A DNA stretch of 64,000 nucleotides from Methylocella silvestris BL2 (lineage in GTDB: Bacteria; Pseudomonadota; Alphaproteobacteria; Rhizobiales; Beijerinckiaceae): contig NC_011666.1 of NCBI RefSeq assembly GCF_000021745.1, positions 1,302,001-1,366,000 of the forward strand. The letters run 5' to 3'. The position numbers were made by a program, and so were the translations under genes. The notes beneath the pieces are model-generated. The model was not told where the DNA came from, did not search any database, and saw nothing but the letters and a program-made list of their open reading frames with translations. This document shows, one piece after another, positions 36,301 to 43,804 of this stretch (positions are counted from its first letter, which is position 1; each line of letters opens with the position of its first letter).

Positions 36301-38375
36301 GCGGCGAGCGCGACATCGCCCTTCAGATAGGGGAGCAGCTCCGCTTCCGGCAGGCGCACCGCCATCATCGAGCCAGACGGCATCTCCTGCATCAGCCGGC
36401 CGCGCGCGGCGATGAGGCGCAGCGCGTCCTCATGCGAGAACACGCCGGCGAGGCAGGCGCCGACGAATTCGCCGACGCTGTGCCCGATCATCATCTGCGG
36501 CGCGACGCCGCGCTGGCGCCAGAGCTCGGCCAGCGCCAGACCCACGGAGAACAGAGCGGGCTGCGCGAATTCGGTCGCCTGCAGCGCCTGCGCGGACAGC
36601 CGCCCAGGCTCGTCGCCATAAAGGAGCGCGCAGAGATCGGCGTTCAGGATCGGCCGCAGGATTTCGGCGCTGCGCCGCATGCTGTCGGCGAAGGCCGGCT
36701 CGGTCTCGAACAGACCGTGCCCCATGGCCGGATATTGCGCGCCCTGCCCCGGGAACATGAAGGCGATCTTGCGCGGCTCCGCCTTCGGGACGCCGAAGAC
36801 CAGGTCCCGCCCCGATATCAGCGCGGCCGAAGCGGCGGCCGCATCGTCGGCGACGATCGCGGCGCGATGGGCGAAGGCGCGCCGCCCGACCGCCATCGTA
36901 AAGGCGACGTCTGCGAGCGGCGCCTGCGGCTTTTCGGCGAGATAAGCCGCGAGATTCTCTCGCGACTTTTCGAGCGCGGCGGCGCTGCGCGCGGAAACGC
37001 AGATGATCTGCGTCGGCCGGCCTGACGCCTCCGAGACGGCGAGGGGCGCTTCTTCCAGCACGATATGGGCATTGGTGCCGCCGACGCCGAAGGCGCTCAC
37101 GCCGGCGCGGCGCGGCTCCGCCTCCTGCGGCCAGTCTCGCCATGTCTTGTTGACATAGAACGGGCCGCCCTCGAAGGCGATGTGCGGATTGGGCGTCTCG
37201 AAATGGAGCGTCGCCGGCAATTGCTTCGTTTTGAGCGCGAGCGCCGTCTTGATGACGCCGGCGACGCCGGCCGCGGCGTCGAGATGGCCGACATTCGGCT
37301 TCACCGAGCCGAGCGCGCAGAAGCCGGTGTCGTCGGTGCTCGCGCGGAACGCCCGGGTGAGGCCGGCGACCTCGATCGGATCGCCCAGCGGCGTCGCCGT
37401 GCCGTGACATTCGACATAGGAGATCGAACGCGCCTCGACCTCCGCGTTGGCGAGGGCGGCGGCGATGACCTCCCACTGCCCGTTGACGCTTGGCGCCGTG
37501 AAGCCCGCGCGCGCCGCGCCGTCATTGTTCAGCGCCGTCCCGCGGATAACGGCGTAGATCGTGTCGCCGTCGGCGATGGCGTCTTCGACCCGCTTCAGCA
37601 AGACGACGCCGGCGCCGCTGCCGAACACCGTGCCGTCGGCCTTGGCGTCAAAGCTGCGCACATGTCCAGTCGGCGAGACCATCGCGCCTTCAAGCGCGAG
37701 ATAGCCGCGCTTTTGCGGGAAGGTGATCGAGACGCCGCCGGCGAGCGCCATGTCGGATTCATACAGGAGCAGGCTTTTGCACGCCTCGGCGATGGCGACA
37801 AGCGAGGTCGAGCACGCGGTCTGGATCGTCATCGCCGGGCCGCGCAGGCCAAGCTTATAGGAGAGCCGCGTCGCGAATACGTCCGGCAGCGCGCCGATCA
37901 GTTCGCCATAGCTGCCGACCTGATAATTGCTGGTGAACAGCTCCACCGCCGCGCGGTCTTTCAGGACGTTGCGCAGGAAATAGGTGCTCATGCTGCAGCC
38001 GGCGAAGACGCCGATGGCGTCCTTGTAGGTGGCCGGATCGTAGCCCGCATCCTCCAGCGCCTGCCAGGCGCATTCGAGGAAAACGCGATGCTGCGGATCG
38101 GTCAGTTCCGCCTCGCGCGCATGCATTGCGAAAAAGCCCGCGTCGAAATTCTCGACGCCTTCGAGGATCGAGCGGGCGCGTACGAAATTCGGATCGCCCC
38201 GCACGCTGGGGTCGAAGGCGTCCTCAAGCTCGGCGTCGGTGAAATGGCTGATCGATTCGACATTTTCGCGCAGATTGCGCCAGAACGCGGCGACATCGTC
38301 CGCGCCCGGAAACCGACCGGCCATGCCAATGATAGCGACACCCGGCGGCGTCTCGACGGCGACGTTCTCTTTCAT
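30321..38375 (-). CDS. Hybrid PKS-NRPS: KS-AT-ACP-aminotransferase-C-A-PCP
   Basis: The product is 2684 residues. The ketosynthase (about 10-440) has Cys 188 (TACSTSLV), His 324 (ECHGTATPLGD) and His 364 (KPNVGHLDAAAG). The acyltransferase (about 535-830) has GHSVGE at Ser 633 and HAFH at 729-732, indicating malonyl-CoA. The ACP Ser is 988 (MGFDSLFL). After an Ala/Pro-rich linker (1035-1150) comes a class III PLP aminotransferase (about 1185-1605) with Lys 1447 (YGKVVGGGLP). The condensation domain has HHIVCDG at 1758-1764. The adenylation domain spans about 2095-2590; my reading of its ten-residue pocket is DILQLGVIWK, close to the glycine code. The carrier Ser is 2618. No KR, DH or ER is present, so the beta-keto group is the expected aminotransferase substrate. 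The layout resembles McyE of microcystin synthesis and MycA of mycosubtilin synthesis. Confidence 0.93.
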   Translation of the reverse strand: MKENVAVETPPGVAIIGMAGRFPGADDVAAFWRNLRENVESISHFTDAELEDAFDPSVRGDPNFVRARSILEGVENFDAGFFAMHAREAELTDPQHRVFLECAWQALEDAGYDPATYKDAIGVFAGCSMSTYFLRNVLKDRAAVELFTSNYQVGSYGELIGALPDVFATRLSYKLGLRGPAMTIQTACSTSLVAIAEACKSLLLYESDMALAGGVSITFPQKRGYLALEGAMVSPTGHVRSFDAKADGTVFGSGAGVVLLKRVEDAIADGDTIYAVIRGTALNNDGAARAGFTAPSVNGQWEVIAAALANAEVEARSISYVECHGTATPLGDPIEVAGLTRAFRASTDDTGFCALGSVKPNVGHLDAAAGVAGVIKTALALKTKQLPATLHFETPNPHIAFEGGPFYVNKTWRDWPQEAEPRRAGVSAFGVGGTNAHIVLEEAPLAVSEASGRPTQIICVSARSAAALEKSRENLAAYLAEKPQAPLADVAFTMAVGRRAFAHRAAIVADDAAAASAALISGRDLVFGVPKAEPRKIAFMFPGQGAQYPAMGHGLFETEPAFADSMRRSAEILRPILNADLCALLYGDEPGRLSAQALQATEFAQPALFSVGLALAELWRQRGVAPQMMIGHSVGEFVGACLAGVFSHEDALRLIAARGRLMQEMPSGSMMAVRLPEAELLPYLKGDVALAAVNGPKLCVAAGPDEAIAALDAQLSAQGVMTRRLHTSHAFHSPMMEPAANALRKVVEGVKLSPPTAPLISSTTGGWLTAEEAVSPHYWAAHCREPVRFAAGLKTLLDAAGVDPILIEAGPGLALSALARQCGAGNAPDAVVASLPEASREASDMEVFARATAQLWCAGVAIDWRAVYSNERRLRVPLPTYPFERARHWLEAPPVAHAAAAVSNIAPREPEVLASLAAGASPAFPTHEIFPPMAAAPMTTSQFDSAPAAAGTIEKLQKHLVDLLESLSGESVADAAPDATFLEMGFDSLFLSQVTQQLQRDFKVKLTFRQLLGDLATIPALAAHIEEVLPPEIRAAYQPSAPAPAVAAAQAPAAAPLAAAAFATPAASSLPLLGAGASGVEQIIRDQLETMSRLMANQLAALGGAPAAAASPAAAVAAPAPAARAPTPAPSLAAAASAAAAPSGDEPKSRFELLAAARSAPAADMNEIQQRALAELTERFNARSPSSKRMTAEYRPVLADPRAAAGFRPEWKDLVYPVVSDRAAGSRIYDVDGNDYIDLVNGYGQTFFGHAAPFVVDAVAAQLKQGFAIGPQSHLAGKVAALFSEMTGNERVTFCNTGSEAVMAAMRIARTVTGRSTIVTFTGDYHGQFDEVLVKGALRSGVARAMPAAAGIPNKSVENMVVLPYGAPDSLDWIRTHADDLAAVLVEPVQSRHPDLRPLEFLKEIRAITEKSGAALIFDEVVTGFRMHPGGMQHLFGIRADLATYGKVVGGGLPVGILAGKAAFMDALDGGQWRYGDDSYPETGMTFFAGTFVRHPLVMAAVWAVLNHLKEKGPALQEAVSARTAGLVQRLSDFLRQRGVDLQIESFGSLFFFNFGNISRYAGLFYPLMLERGVYIQEHYPCFLTTAHSEADVEAIARAFEDSVTAMQKADFLPAPAGLGPEPETDGPLTEAQTEIWLSAQLSDEASCAFNESVTLRLRGDLNRDALEAALNKVIARHDALRAVFTADGARMQIQPELTLTLEPRDLSDLPRAEAEASWRAALAQDARTPFDLVAGPVIRASLARFAADDHALALTAHHIVCDGWSFNVIIDEVTKLYEEIVADVAADLPPPMSFLRYGAEERARQKREGAAVDAFWLPQFTPPPPPLELPTDRPRRLQKSFAGATLTRRIDADLTQRFRKATAKQGCTLFVALLASFEVMLARLAGQNEVVVGIPAAGQSLAEADSLVGHCVNFLPLRARWSDGATMAEHLAATRQGVLAAYEHQSFTLGTLVRKMDRPREAGRRPLVEVQFNLEKLGDKIHLKGLEVEAQSNPKAAVIFDFFFNVTEQDGGLRIDCDYNTDLYDEATVERWIGHYRSLLGAVADDAARPIAALPLLSAEQRNWLTKGLNDTAADDLDLRPVHELFAAQAAKTPDAVAARFGESALTYRQLDERANRLANHLAAVVKDSSARIGVAAERSLDMLVVLLAVMKTGCAYVPLDPSHPAARLRLVLDNAAVSAIVSDNAFMGAMASGTPVVRLDADAAAIAARPATAPAFPSDGARPAYVIFTSGSTGVPKGVEIAHRSVANLLWSIARKLEAGPRDTLVAATTISFDIAALELYMPLITGGTVVIASRDDVRGGFGLAALIEKPETTIVQATPSLWRMLTEAGFKPRPGLRMLCGGEALPRDLADLLLANDGELWNVYGPTETTIWSSIGRVKPAPAPITIGEPVANTGLYVLDKAHQLAAPGVVGELFIGGLGLAIGYFRRPDLDTAAFFNIAVDDSGPQRLYRTGDLARRLADGSIEVLGRVDAQVKLRGFRIELEEIEAAMRQCPGVSAFAAAVQTPPQGTPRLVGYYVAAQPILAQELSSYAAQRLPDYMAPALWMRLDALPFTPNAKLDRKALPQPEVGSGEHKRIVTAPRTPLEAKLAAIWGEVLQLDEIGVNDNIFALGADSIHLFRIAARMMAENLGLEARHLMRFPTIAELAGAAGDKSVSAAKAPSAAPSLKSFRRGAQIKETSA

Positions 38376-38385
38376 GCGCCCCGCC

Positions 38386-40347
38386 TCAGTTGACGGAGAC
38401 GGCGCGGCGGCGCGAGGCGCGTTTTAGAGCCTCCGCCTGACGCTGCTTGCGGAGAGAGAGTTCGTCCAGCGCCTGTCTGTCCGCGGAGGCCGCCTCGATC
38501 GCGCCCTCCGCCGCCGGGACCGCGCGGCTTTTGAGATGGGCCGCGAGCGAACGGACAGTCGTGAATTCGAACAGCGCGGTCATCGGCGCGTCGATGTGAA
38601 ATTCCTTCAGTATTTCTTCCTGCAAAGCCATTACGTCCAGCGACGCCCCTCCCAGATCGAAAAAATTGGAGTCGAGGCCGACCGAGCCGACCTTCAGAAT
38701 TTTGCTCCAGAGGGCGGCGAGCCGCCGCTCCACGTCGTCGGCGGCCAAAATCGCCGGCGCCGCGGTTTGTTCGTCTGCGCCGCCAAGCTCGGGCAGAGCC
38801 GCGCGGTCGACCTTGCCGTTTGGCGTTCGCGGCAGTTCATCAAGGATCATGAAATGCGCAGGAACCATATAATCAGGCGCAATCTCGAGCATGCTATGAC
38901 GCAATTCTCCGAGTTCAAGCGTCGCGCCGCCTTGAGCCGTGACAAAAGCAATGATTTGCCGCTCGCCATCTGTGCGGGATCGCACAAGCGCAGTGGCGTC
39001 GGCGACCTGCGGCAAGCGCCGGATCAGGGCTTCGACCTCATCGACTTCGACGCGCTTGCCGCGAATTTTCACCTGGCGGTCGACGCGGCCGATAAATTCG
39101 ACGATTCCATCGGCGCGCTGGCGCACGAGATCGCCGGTCCGATACATGAGGCGCCCCGGCTCGCCGCAGAAGGGATCGGCGAGGAATTTCTCGGCCGTCA
39201 GCTGCGGACGATTGAGATAGCCGAGCGCGACTCCCTCGCCGCCGGCGAAAAGCTCGCCTTCTTCGCCGGCGCCGGCGCGGGAGAGGTCCGGGCCGAGCAC
39301 ATACACGTCAGTGTGATCGATCGGGCGGCCGATCGGGATCGCAGCGTCCGGCGCGATATCGCGGGGAATTTCGTAGCAGCAGGTGAAGGTTGTGTTCTCG
39401 GTCGGGCCATAGCCATTGACGAGGCGGCAGTCCGGCAGCGCGTCGAGCGCGCGGCGCACATGGCGCGGCGATAGGACGTCCCCTCCGGCGAGGAGCAGCC
39501 GCAGCGGCTTCAAGATCTCGATCTGGCGATCGACGATGGCGTGGAACAGGCTGGCGGTCAGCCAGGCCGCGGTGACGCCGTAGTCTTTGATCGCGGCGCC
39601 GAGTTCGGCGAAGCTTGGATGATTCTCTGCGACGATGGCGATCGCGGCCCCATTCAGAAGCGCGTTCCAGATCTCGAAGGTCGAGGCGTCGAAGGCGAGC
39701 GGCGCGAATTGCAGAACGACGTCGCGGGACCCGAGATCGGCAAAGCTGTTGAAGGCGAGCCGCGTCACGGCGCGATGCGGGACGACGGCGCCTTTCGGGC
39801 GGCCGGTCGTGCCGGACGTATACATGACATAGGCGGGACTCTCGCCGCTTGCCGCCTCCGGCAGCGGCGAATCGTCCTCGTGCGCGATCGCCGCCGCTTC
39901 CGCATCGATCAGGATCGTCGGCGCAGTCCAGAGATTGGCTGCGCTCGCATTCGAAGTCATGGAGGCGGCGGAGACAACGACCGCTGGCGCGGCGTCCGCC
40001 GTGATGAAGGCGAGATGGTCGGCCGGATAGGACGGATCCAGCGGAGCGAAGGCGGCTCCCGTCTTCAGCGCGCCGATCATCGCGATGATCGCCTCCGGCG
40101 AGCGCGGCAGATAGAGGCCGACGATTGATCCGGGCAGAACGCCTTTGGCGGCAAGATAGCGGGCAAAGCGGTTCGAGCGGCGATCGAGCTCCGCGAAGGG
40201 AATGGTCTTATGCCCATCATATAGAATGGCCGGACGATCGGCGTAGTTGTCCGCCGCCTCCAACAAGAAAGAATGAATCGTGCGGCGGCGATCGAAGCTT
40301 GGCGCGGGGGATGCCGGTTGCGGCTGTCCGGAATGGTGTGAACTCAC
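38386..40347 (-). CDS. NRPS loading module: adenylation and peptidyl carrier protein
   Basis: This 653-residue didomain protein has no condensation domain, as expected for an initiation module. The adenylation domain shows MYTSGTTGRPKGAVVPHRAV (A3), FDASTFEIWNALL (A4), NGYGPTENTTFT (A5), YRTGDLVRQRADG (A7) and PNGKVDRAALPE (A10 with its Lys). The pocket residues I read by aligning to GrsA are DAFWLGGTFK, close to the well-known valine code. The carrier protein Ser is in FFDLGGASLDVM. The start codon is GTG with GGAG about 10 nt upstream. The KS-AT-ACP-AMT-C-A-PCP gene follows after 10 bp, so the aminoacyl group should be passed to its ketosynthase. Confidence 0.9.
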   Translation of the reverse strand: MSSHHSGQPQPASPAPSFDRRRTIHSFLLEAADNYADRPAILYDGHKTIPFAELDRRSNRFARYLAAKGVLPGSIVGLYLPRSPEAIIAMIGALKTGAAFAPLDPSYPADHLAFITADAAPAVVVSAASMTSNASAANLWTAPTILIDAEAAAIAHEDDSPLPEAASGESPAYVMYTSGTTGRPKGAVVPHRAVTRLAFNSFADLGSRDVVLQFAPLAFDASTFEIWNALLNGAAIAIVAENHPSFAELGAAIKDYGVTAAWLTASLFHAIVDRQIEILKPLRLLLAGGDVLSPRHVRRALDALPDCRLVNGYGPTENTTFTCCYEIPRDIAPDAAIPIGRPIDHTDVYVLGPDLSRAGAGEEGELFAGGEGVALGYLNRPQLTAEKFLADPFCGEPGRLMYRTGDLVRQRADGIVEFIGRVDRQVKIRGKRVEVDEVEALIRRLPQVADATALVRSRTDGERQIIAFVTAQGGATLELGELRHSMLEIAPDYMVPAHFMILDELPRTPNGKVDRAALPELGGADEQTAAPAILAADDVERRLAALWSKILKVGSVGLDSNFFDLGGASLDVMALQEEILKEFHIDAPMTALFEFTTVRSLAAHLKSRAVPAAEGAIEAASADRQALDELSLRKQRQAEALKRASRRRAVSVN

Positions 40348-41142
40348 TTCAGGTCTCCATTCAGGAATGACGCTTCTGAACCCGCTTAAATCCGCGGCGC
40401 AGGCGCCAAACAGCCGATTTCATGTCTGCAGCTTTGAATTTAAAGCGAATGTTCAACTTCCAACGCCACCGCGAACTTAATAACTGTAGCGCGATCCGGC
40501 AAAGCGATTTTTATTAATGTGGCAAAAATGCGAACGATAATGCAGGTATTTCGAGCGGGCTTAGCCTCTCATCTACCGCCGCGCGCAACGACACATGCCT
40601 CCTTTAACGCTATCTATGAACAGATCGGCGCGATGCAATGTCGATAACGGCGATCGCGTCGCCACGAAGGTTAGGCGGCCGGGTAGGTCCTGATTGCGCC
40701 GAGGAAATCTTGGCCGCAACGGATTCGCCGCAAAGGTCTGTTCGATCTAAGAAATTCGCCGCCTCAACAATGACGCCGTTTATCGCGGACATTCGCGAAT
40801 TGGCGAGTGGAAATCTTATGTCTGGTCTCCTGCGAGACTCTTGCGCTTAAAATGCATCCTTGCGCCATTCCCTCCAGCGGAACGGTGACGCTTAATCAAT
40901 CCGACGAGCCAAAAGCCGCCCATCTCTGTCATCTGTTCGGCGCGACGCCTTCCGCGCGACAATTGCTGACCGCGGATAGAATAGCTCCATTACTATCATA
41001 GGTTTGCCGGATTCACAATCGCTCCCCGCGCGCTCCGCCGCTTTGGTTTCAGCGCGCGCCTGACGCTTTTGTGCTATGGAGCCGCGCCGTTCCGCGGCAG
41101 GATTGGATCTTGCCGCGCGACGGCTTTTCTTTCGAGGTTTCA
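40348..41142. other. About 800 bp non-coding region between the NRPS/PKS genes and the DUF983 gene
   Basis: This divergent region must hold the promoter for the minus-strand biosynthetic genes and a new promoter for the plus-strand DUF983-SURF1 pair. It is noticeably AT-richer around 40420-40560 than the flanking genes. Short frames (for instance 40638-40850) lack ribosome binding sites and recognisable products. I saw no tRNA, transposase fragment or att-like direct repeat. Confidence 0.5.
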
Positions 41143-41520
41143 ATGATTGAGCAAGCCGCTAACCGCCCGCCATCGGTGCTGTCCGTTGGGCTCAAGGGGC
41201 GTTGCCCGCGGTGCGGGAAAGGCAAGCTCTTCAAAGGGATTCTTGAACTCGCGCCCCGCTGTGGGGTCTGCGGGCTCGACTATGGCTTCGCCGATTCCGC
41301 CGATGGCCCAGCGGTCTTCGTATCGCTCCTCGGCGGCTTTCTCGTTCTTGGCGCGGCGCTTTGGACCGAACTCGTCTATGAGCCGCCGATGTGGGTTCAC
41401 CTTGTGCTGTTTCTGCCGCTCACCCTCATCGTCTGCCTCGGCCTGGCTCGCCCGCTGAAAGGGCTGCTAGTCGCGCAGCAATATCGCACCAAGGCTGAGG
41501 AAGGGCGGTTCGACCGTTGA
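41143..41520 (+). CDS. DUF983 membrane protein
   Basis: This 125-residue protein begins MIEQAANRPPSVLSVGLKGR. A zinc-ribbon-like Cys set (RCPRCGKGKLF and PRCGVCGLDYG) precedes two membrane helices (VFVSLLGGFLVLGAALW and VHLVLFLPLTLIVCLGLA) with the conserved PLKGLLVAQQYRTKAEEG tail. DUF983 proteins normally lie between coxC and SURF1 in alphaproteobacterial oxidase operons and are presumed assembly-related. Here it is followed directly by SURF1 (4-bp overlap) but separated from coxC by the 17-kb block. Confidence 0.9.
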   Translation: MIEQAANRPPSVLSVGLKGRCPRCGKGKLFKGILELAPRCGVCGLDYGFADSADGPAVFVSLLGGFLVLGAALWTELVYEPPMWVHLVLFLPLTLIVCLGLARPLKGLLVAQQYRTKAEEGRFDR

Positions 41521-42260
41521 CGGAGCAAAGGCCGCCGATTGGGCGCCGCAGCCTCGCTTTCGCCGCCGCCGCGACCCTTGCCGCCTGCGCCCTGCTCGTT
41601 GGCTTGGGCCTCTGGCAATTGCAGCGCCTCGCCTGGAAAGAGGAGCTGATCGCGAAAGTCGCCGCGCGCGCCGGCGCAGCTCCCGCGCCGCTGCCGCCGG
41701 AGAGCGACTGGGCGACGCTCAAGCCCGAGGATTACGAATACCGTCATGTGCGTTTCGAGGGCGTCTATGAACTCGACAAGGAGGCGCTGGTGTTTCGCGC
41801 CGCCGGCGGCGCGCTGCGCCAGCCGGGATATTTCGTGCTGACGCCGGCAAGGCTGGCGTCAGGCGCCGCTGTCATCGTCAACCGCGGCTTCGTTCCGCTG
41901 GCGCAAAGGGATCGCGCCGCGCGGCCGGAGCCGGCGAGCGGGTCGCCGCAGCCTGTCACCGGGCTGATGCGCCAGCCGGAGCCGCGCAATCTGTTCACCC
42001 CCGCCGACGATCCCGCCAGAGGCGAGTATTTCACCCGTGATCCGGCCCTCATCGCCGCGCGTTTTGGCCTGACCCGCGCCGCGCCCTTCAGCATCGACGC
42101 CGACCGCGGCGGGGCGGCGAGCGGACCCGAGGGCGGGGCGACGGAAATCGCCTTTCCCAACAATCATCTGTCCTACGCCCTCACCTGGTTTGGCCTCGCT
42201 CTTGGCCTTGCGGGCGTGTTTGCCGTTTTCGTCTGGCAGAACCGCCGGGCGATTCGCTAA
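41517..42260 (+). CDS. SURF1 family cytochrome oxidase assembly protein
   Basis: This 247-residue protein has the SURF1 topology: one N-terminal helix (LAFAAAATLAACALLVGLGLWQLQR), a periplasmic domain with the GxWQ-type start (GLGLWQLQRLAWKEEL), VNRGFVPL and NNHLSYALTWFGLALGLAGVF as the second helix. It assists haem a insertion in subunit I. The start is probably TTG at 41517, overlapping the DUF983 stop as TTGA. Functionally it belongs with the coxB-coxC genes at 18.7-24.3 kb. Confidence 0.93.
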   Translation: MTEQRPPIGRRSLAFAAAATLAACALLVGLGLWQLQRLAWKEELIAKVAARAGAAPAPLPPESDWATLKPEDYEYRHVRFEGVYELDKEALVFRAAGGALRQPGYFVLTPARLASGAAVIVNRGFVPLAQRDRAARPEPASGSPQPVTGLMRQPEPRNLFTPADDPARGEYFTRDPALIAARFGLTRAAPFSIDADRGGAASGPEGGATEIAFPNNHLSYALTWFGLALGLAGVFAVFVWQNRRAIR

Positions 42261-42382
42261 ATTGCGCCATATTCTCCTGATTTTCGTTGTCGCAGCGGCG
42301 GTTTCCGCCTCATGCTGCTTGCCCTGTCGATCTATGTTAGCTTGCTGAATTCGCCACGGCGGCGAGGTTTGGATCCATCATC

Positions 42383-43804
42383 TTGAAATATGTCTCAACA
42401 CGCGGCGAGGCTGCTCCTCTATCGTTCACGCAGACGCTGCTCGCTGGACTCGCGCCGGACGGCGGCCTCTATCTGCCTGAATCCTATCCCCGCCTTGACG
42501 CGGAACGCATCGCCAGCTTCTCGGGAAAATCCTACACCGACGTCACCGAGGCGGTGATTTCGCCCTTCATCGGCGGCGAGATCGTGCCCGCCGCCCTGCG
42601 CGCCATGATCGACGACGCCTATGCCGGCTTCCGTCATCCAGCGGTGGCGCCGCTCGTTCAGCTCGACGATAATCTGTTCACGCTCGAGCTGTTCCACGGT
42701 CCGACGCTCGCGTTCAAGGATCTGGCGATGCAGCTTCTGGCGCGGCTCGTCGATCACGCCTTAAAGGCGCGCGGCCAGCGCGCCACCGTCGTTGGCGCGA
42801 CCTCCGGCGACACAGGCGCCGCCGCCATCGAGGCATTTTCCGGCCTGTCTCAGGTCGAAGTCTTCATCCTCTATCCGCATCAGCGCGTCTCGGAGGTGCA
42901 GCGGCGCCAGATGACGACGACGGGCGCGCCAAACGTCCACGCCATCGCCGTCGAGGGATCGTTCGACGACGCGCAAAGCGCGGTCAAAGCGTTGTTCAAC
43001 AATCGCCCGCTACGCGAAAGCCTCAATCTTTGCGGCGTCAATTCGATCAACTGGGCGCGCATCCTCGCCCAGACCGTCTATTACTTCACCGCCGCCGTGG
43101 CCCTCGGCGCGCCCCACCGGCCGGTCTCCTTCGTCACGCCGACGGGGAATTTCGGCGACATCTTCGCCGGCTGGATCGCCAAGCGCATGGGTCTTCCGAT
43201 CGACCGGCTGGTGATCGCCGCCAATTCCAACGACATTTTGCCGCGCGCCTTGGAGAGCGGAGCCTATGCTGTGGGCGAGGTTCACGCGACGCAATCGCCC
43301 TCGATGGACATTCAGGTGTCGTCGAATTTCGAGCGCCTCCTGTTCGAGGCGCAGGGCCGCGACGGCGCCGCCGTCCGCGCCTGGATGGCGCAGCTGTCGC
43401 AGTCGCGCGGCTTCACCATCGATCCGGCCCCGCTGAAGGCGATTCGGGCCGATTTCGACGCCTTCTCCGTCAGTGAGCCGGAAACCACTGCGGAAATCGC
43501 CCGGCTCTGGCGCGAAAGCGGCTATCTCGCCGATCCGCACACCGCCGTCGGCCTTGGCGCCGCCCGCCGCGAGATCGCGACAAGGGGCGCAGCGACGCCG
43601 CTCGTGGTGCTCGGCACCGCCCATGCGGCGAAATTTCCCGACGCGATCGAGGCCGCGACTGGCGTCCGGCCGGCCTTGCCGCCGCATCTTCACGGCTTGC
43701 TTGAGCGCGCCGAGCAATTCTCGATCATTCCCAACGATCAGGGCGCCGTCGAACGCTTCATCCGCGACGCGGTCGCCGAGCAATCCGCACAGGCCGCCTC
43801 ATGA
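42383..43804 (+). CDS. thrC: Threonine synthase
   Basis: This PLP enzyme converts O-phosphohomoserine to threonine. Its 473 residues match the long form of ThrC found in proteobacteria. The PLP Lys is in FHGPTLAFKDLAMQL. The N-terminal MKYVSTRGEAAPLSF and the glycine-rich phosphate loop GATSGDTGAAAIEAF are typical, as are VTPTGNFGDIFAGW and the C-terminal LGTAHAAKFPDAI. The start is TTG (42383). The M16 peptidase gene overlaps its stop as ATGA, so the two are co-translated. Homoserine kinase (thrB) lies 8 kb downstream on the other strand. Confidence 0.95.
   Translation: MKYVSTRGEAAPLSFTQTLLAGLAPDGGLYLPESYPRLDAERIASFSGKSYTDVTEAVISPFIGGEIVPAALRAMIDDAYAGFRHPAVAPLVQLDDNLFTLELFHGPTLAFKDLAMQLLARLVDHALKARGQRATVVGATSGDTGAAAIEAFSGLSQVEVFILYPHQRVSEVQRRQMTTTGAPNVHAIAVEGSFDDAQSAVKALFNNRPLRESLNLCGVNSINWARILAQTVYYFTAAVALGAPHRPVSFVTPTGNFGDIFAGWIAKRMGLPIDRLVIAANSNDILPRALESGAYAVGEVHATQSPSMDIQVSSNFERLLFEAQGRDGAAVRAWMAQLSQSRGFTIDPAPLKAIRADFDAFSVSEPETTAEIARLWRESGYLADPHTAVGLGAARREIATRGAATPLVVLGTAHAAKFPDAIEAATGVRPALPPHLHGLLERAEQFSIIPNDQGAVERFIRDAVAEQSAQAAS

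Noticed and set aside
40638-40850. 70-codon frame in the non-coding stretch beside the NRPS genes
   Set aside because: No ribosome binding site and no motif. I keep the stretch as non-coding.
24263-41142. Insertion sequence or integrase as the cause of the split cox region
   Set aside because: I looked for transposase or integrase motifs and for terminal direct repeats at both ends and saw none, so I describe only the gene-order break.
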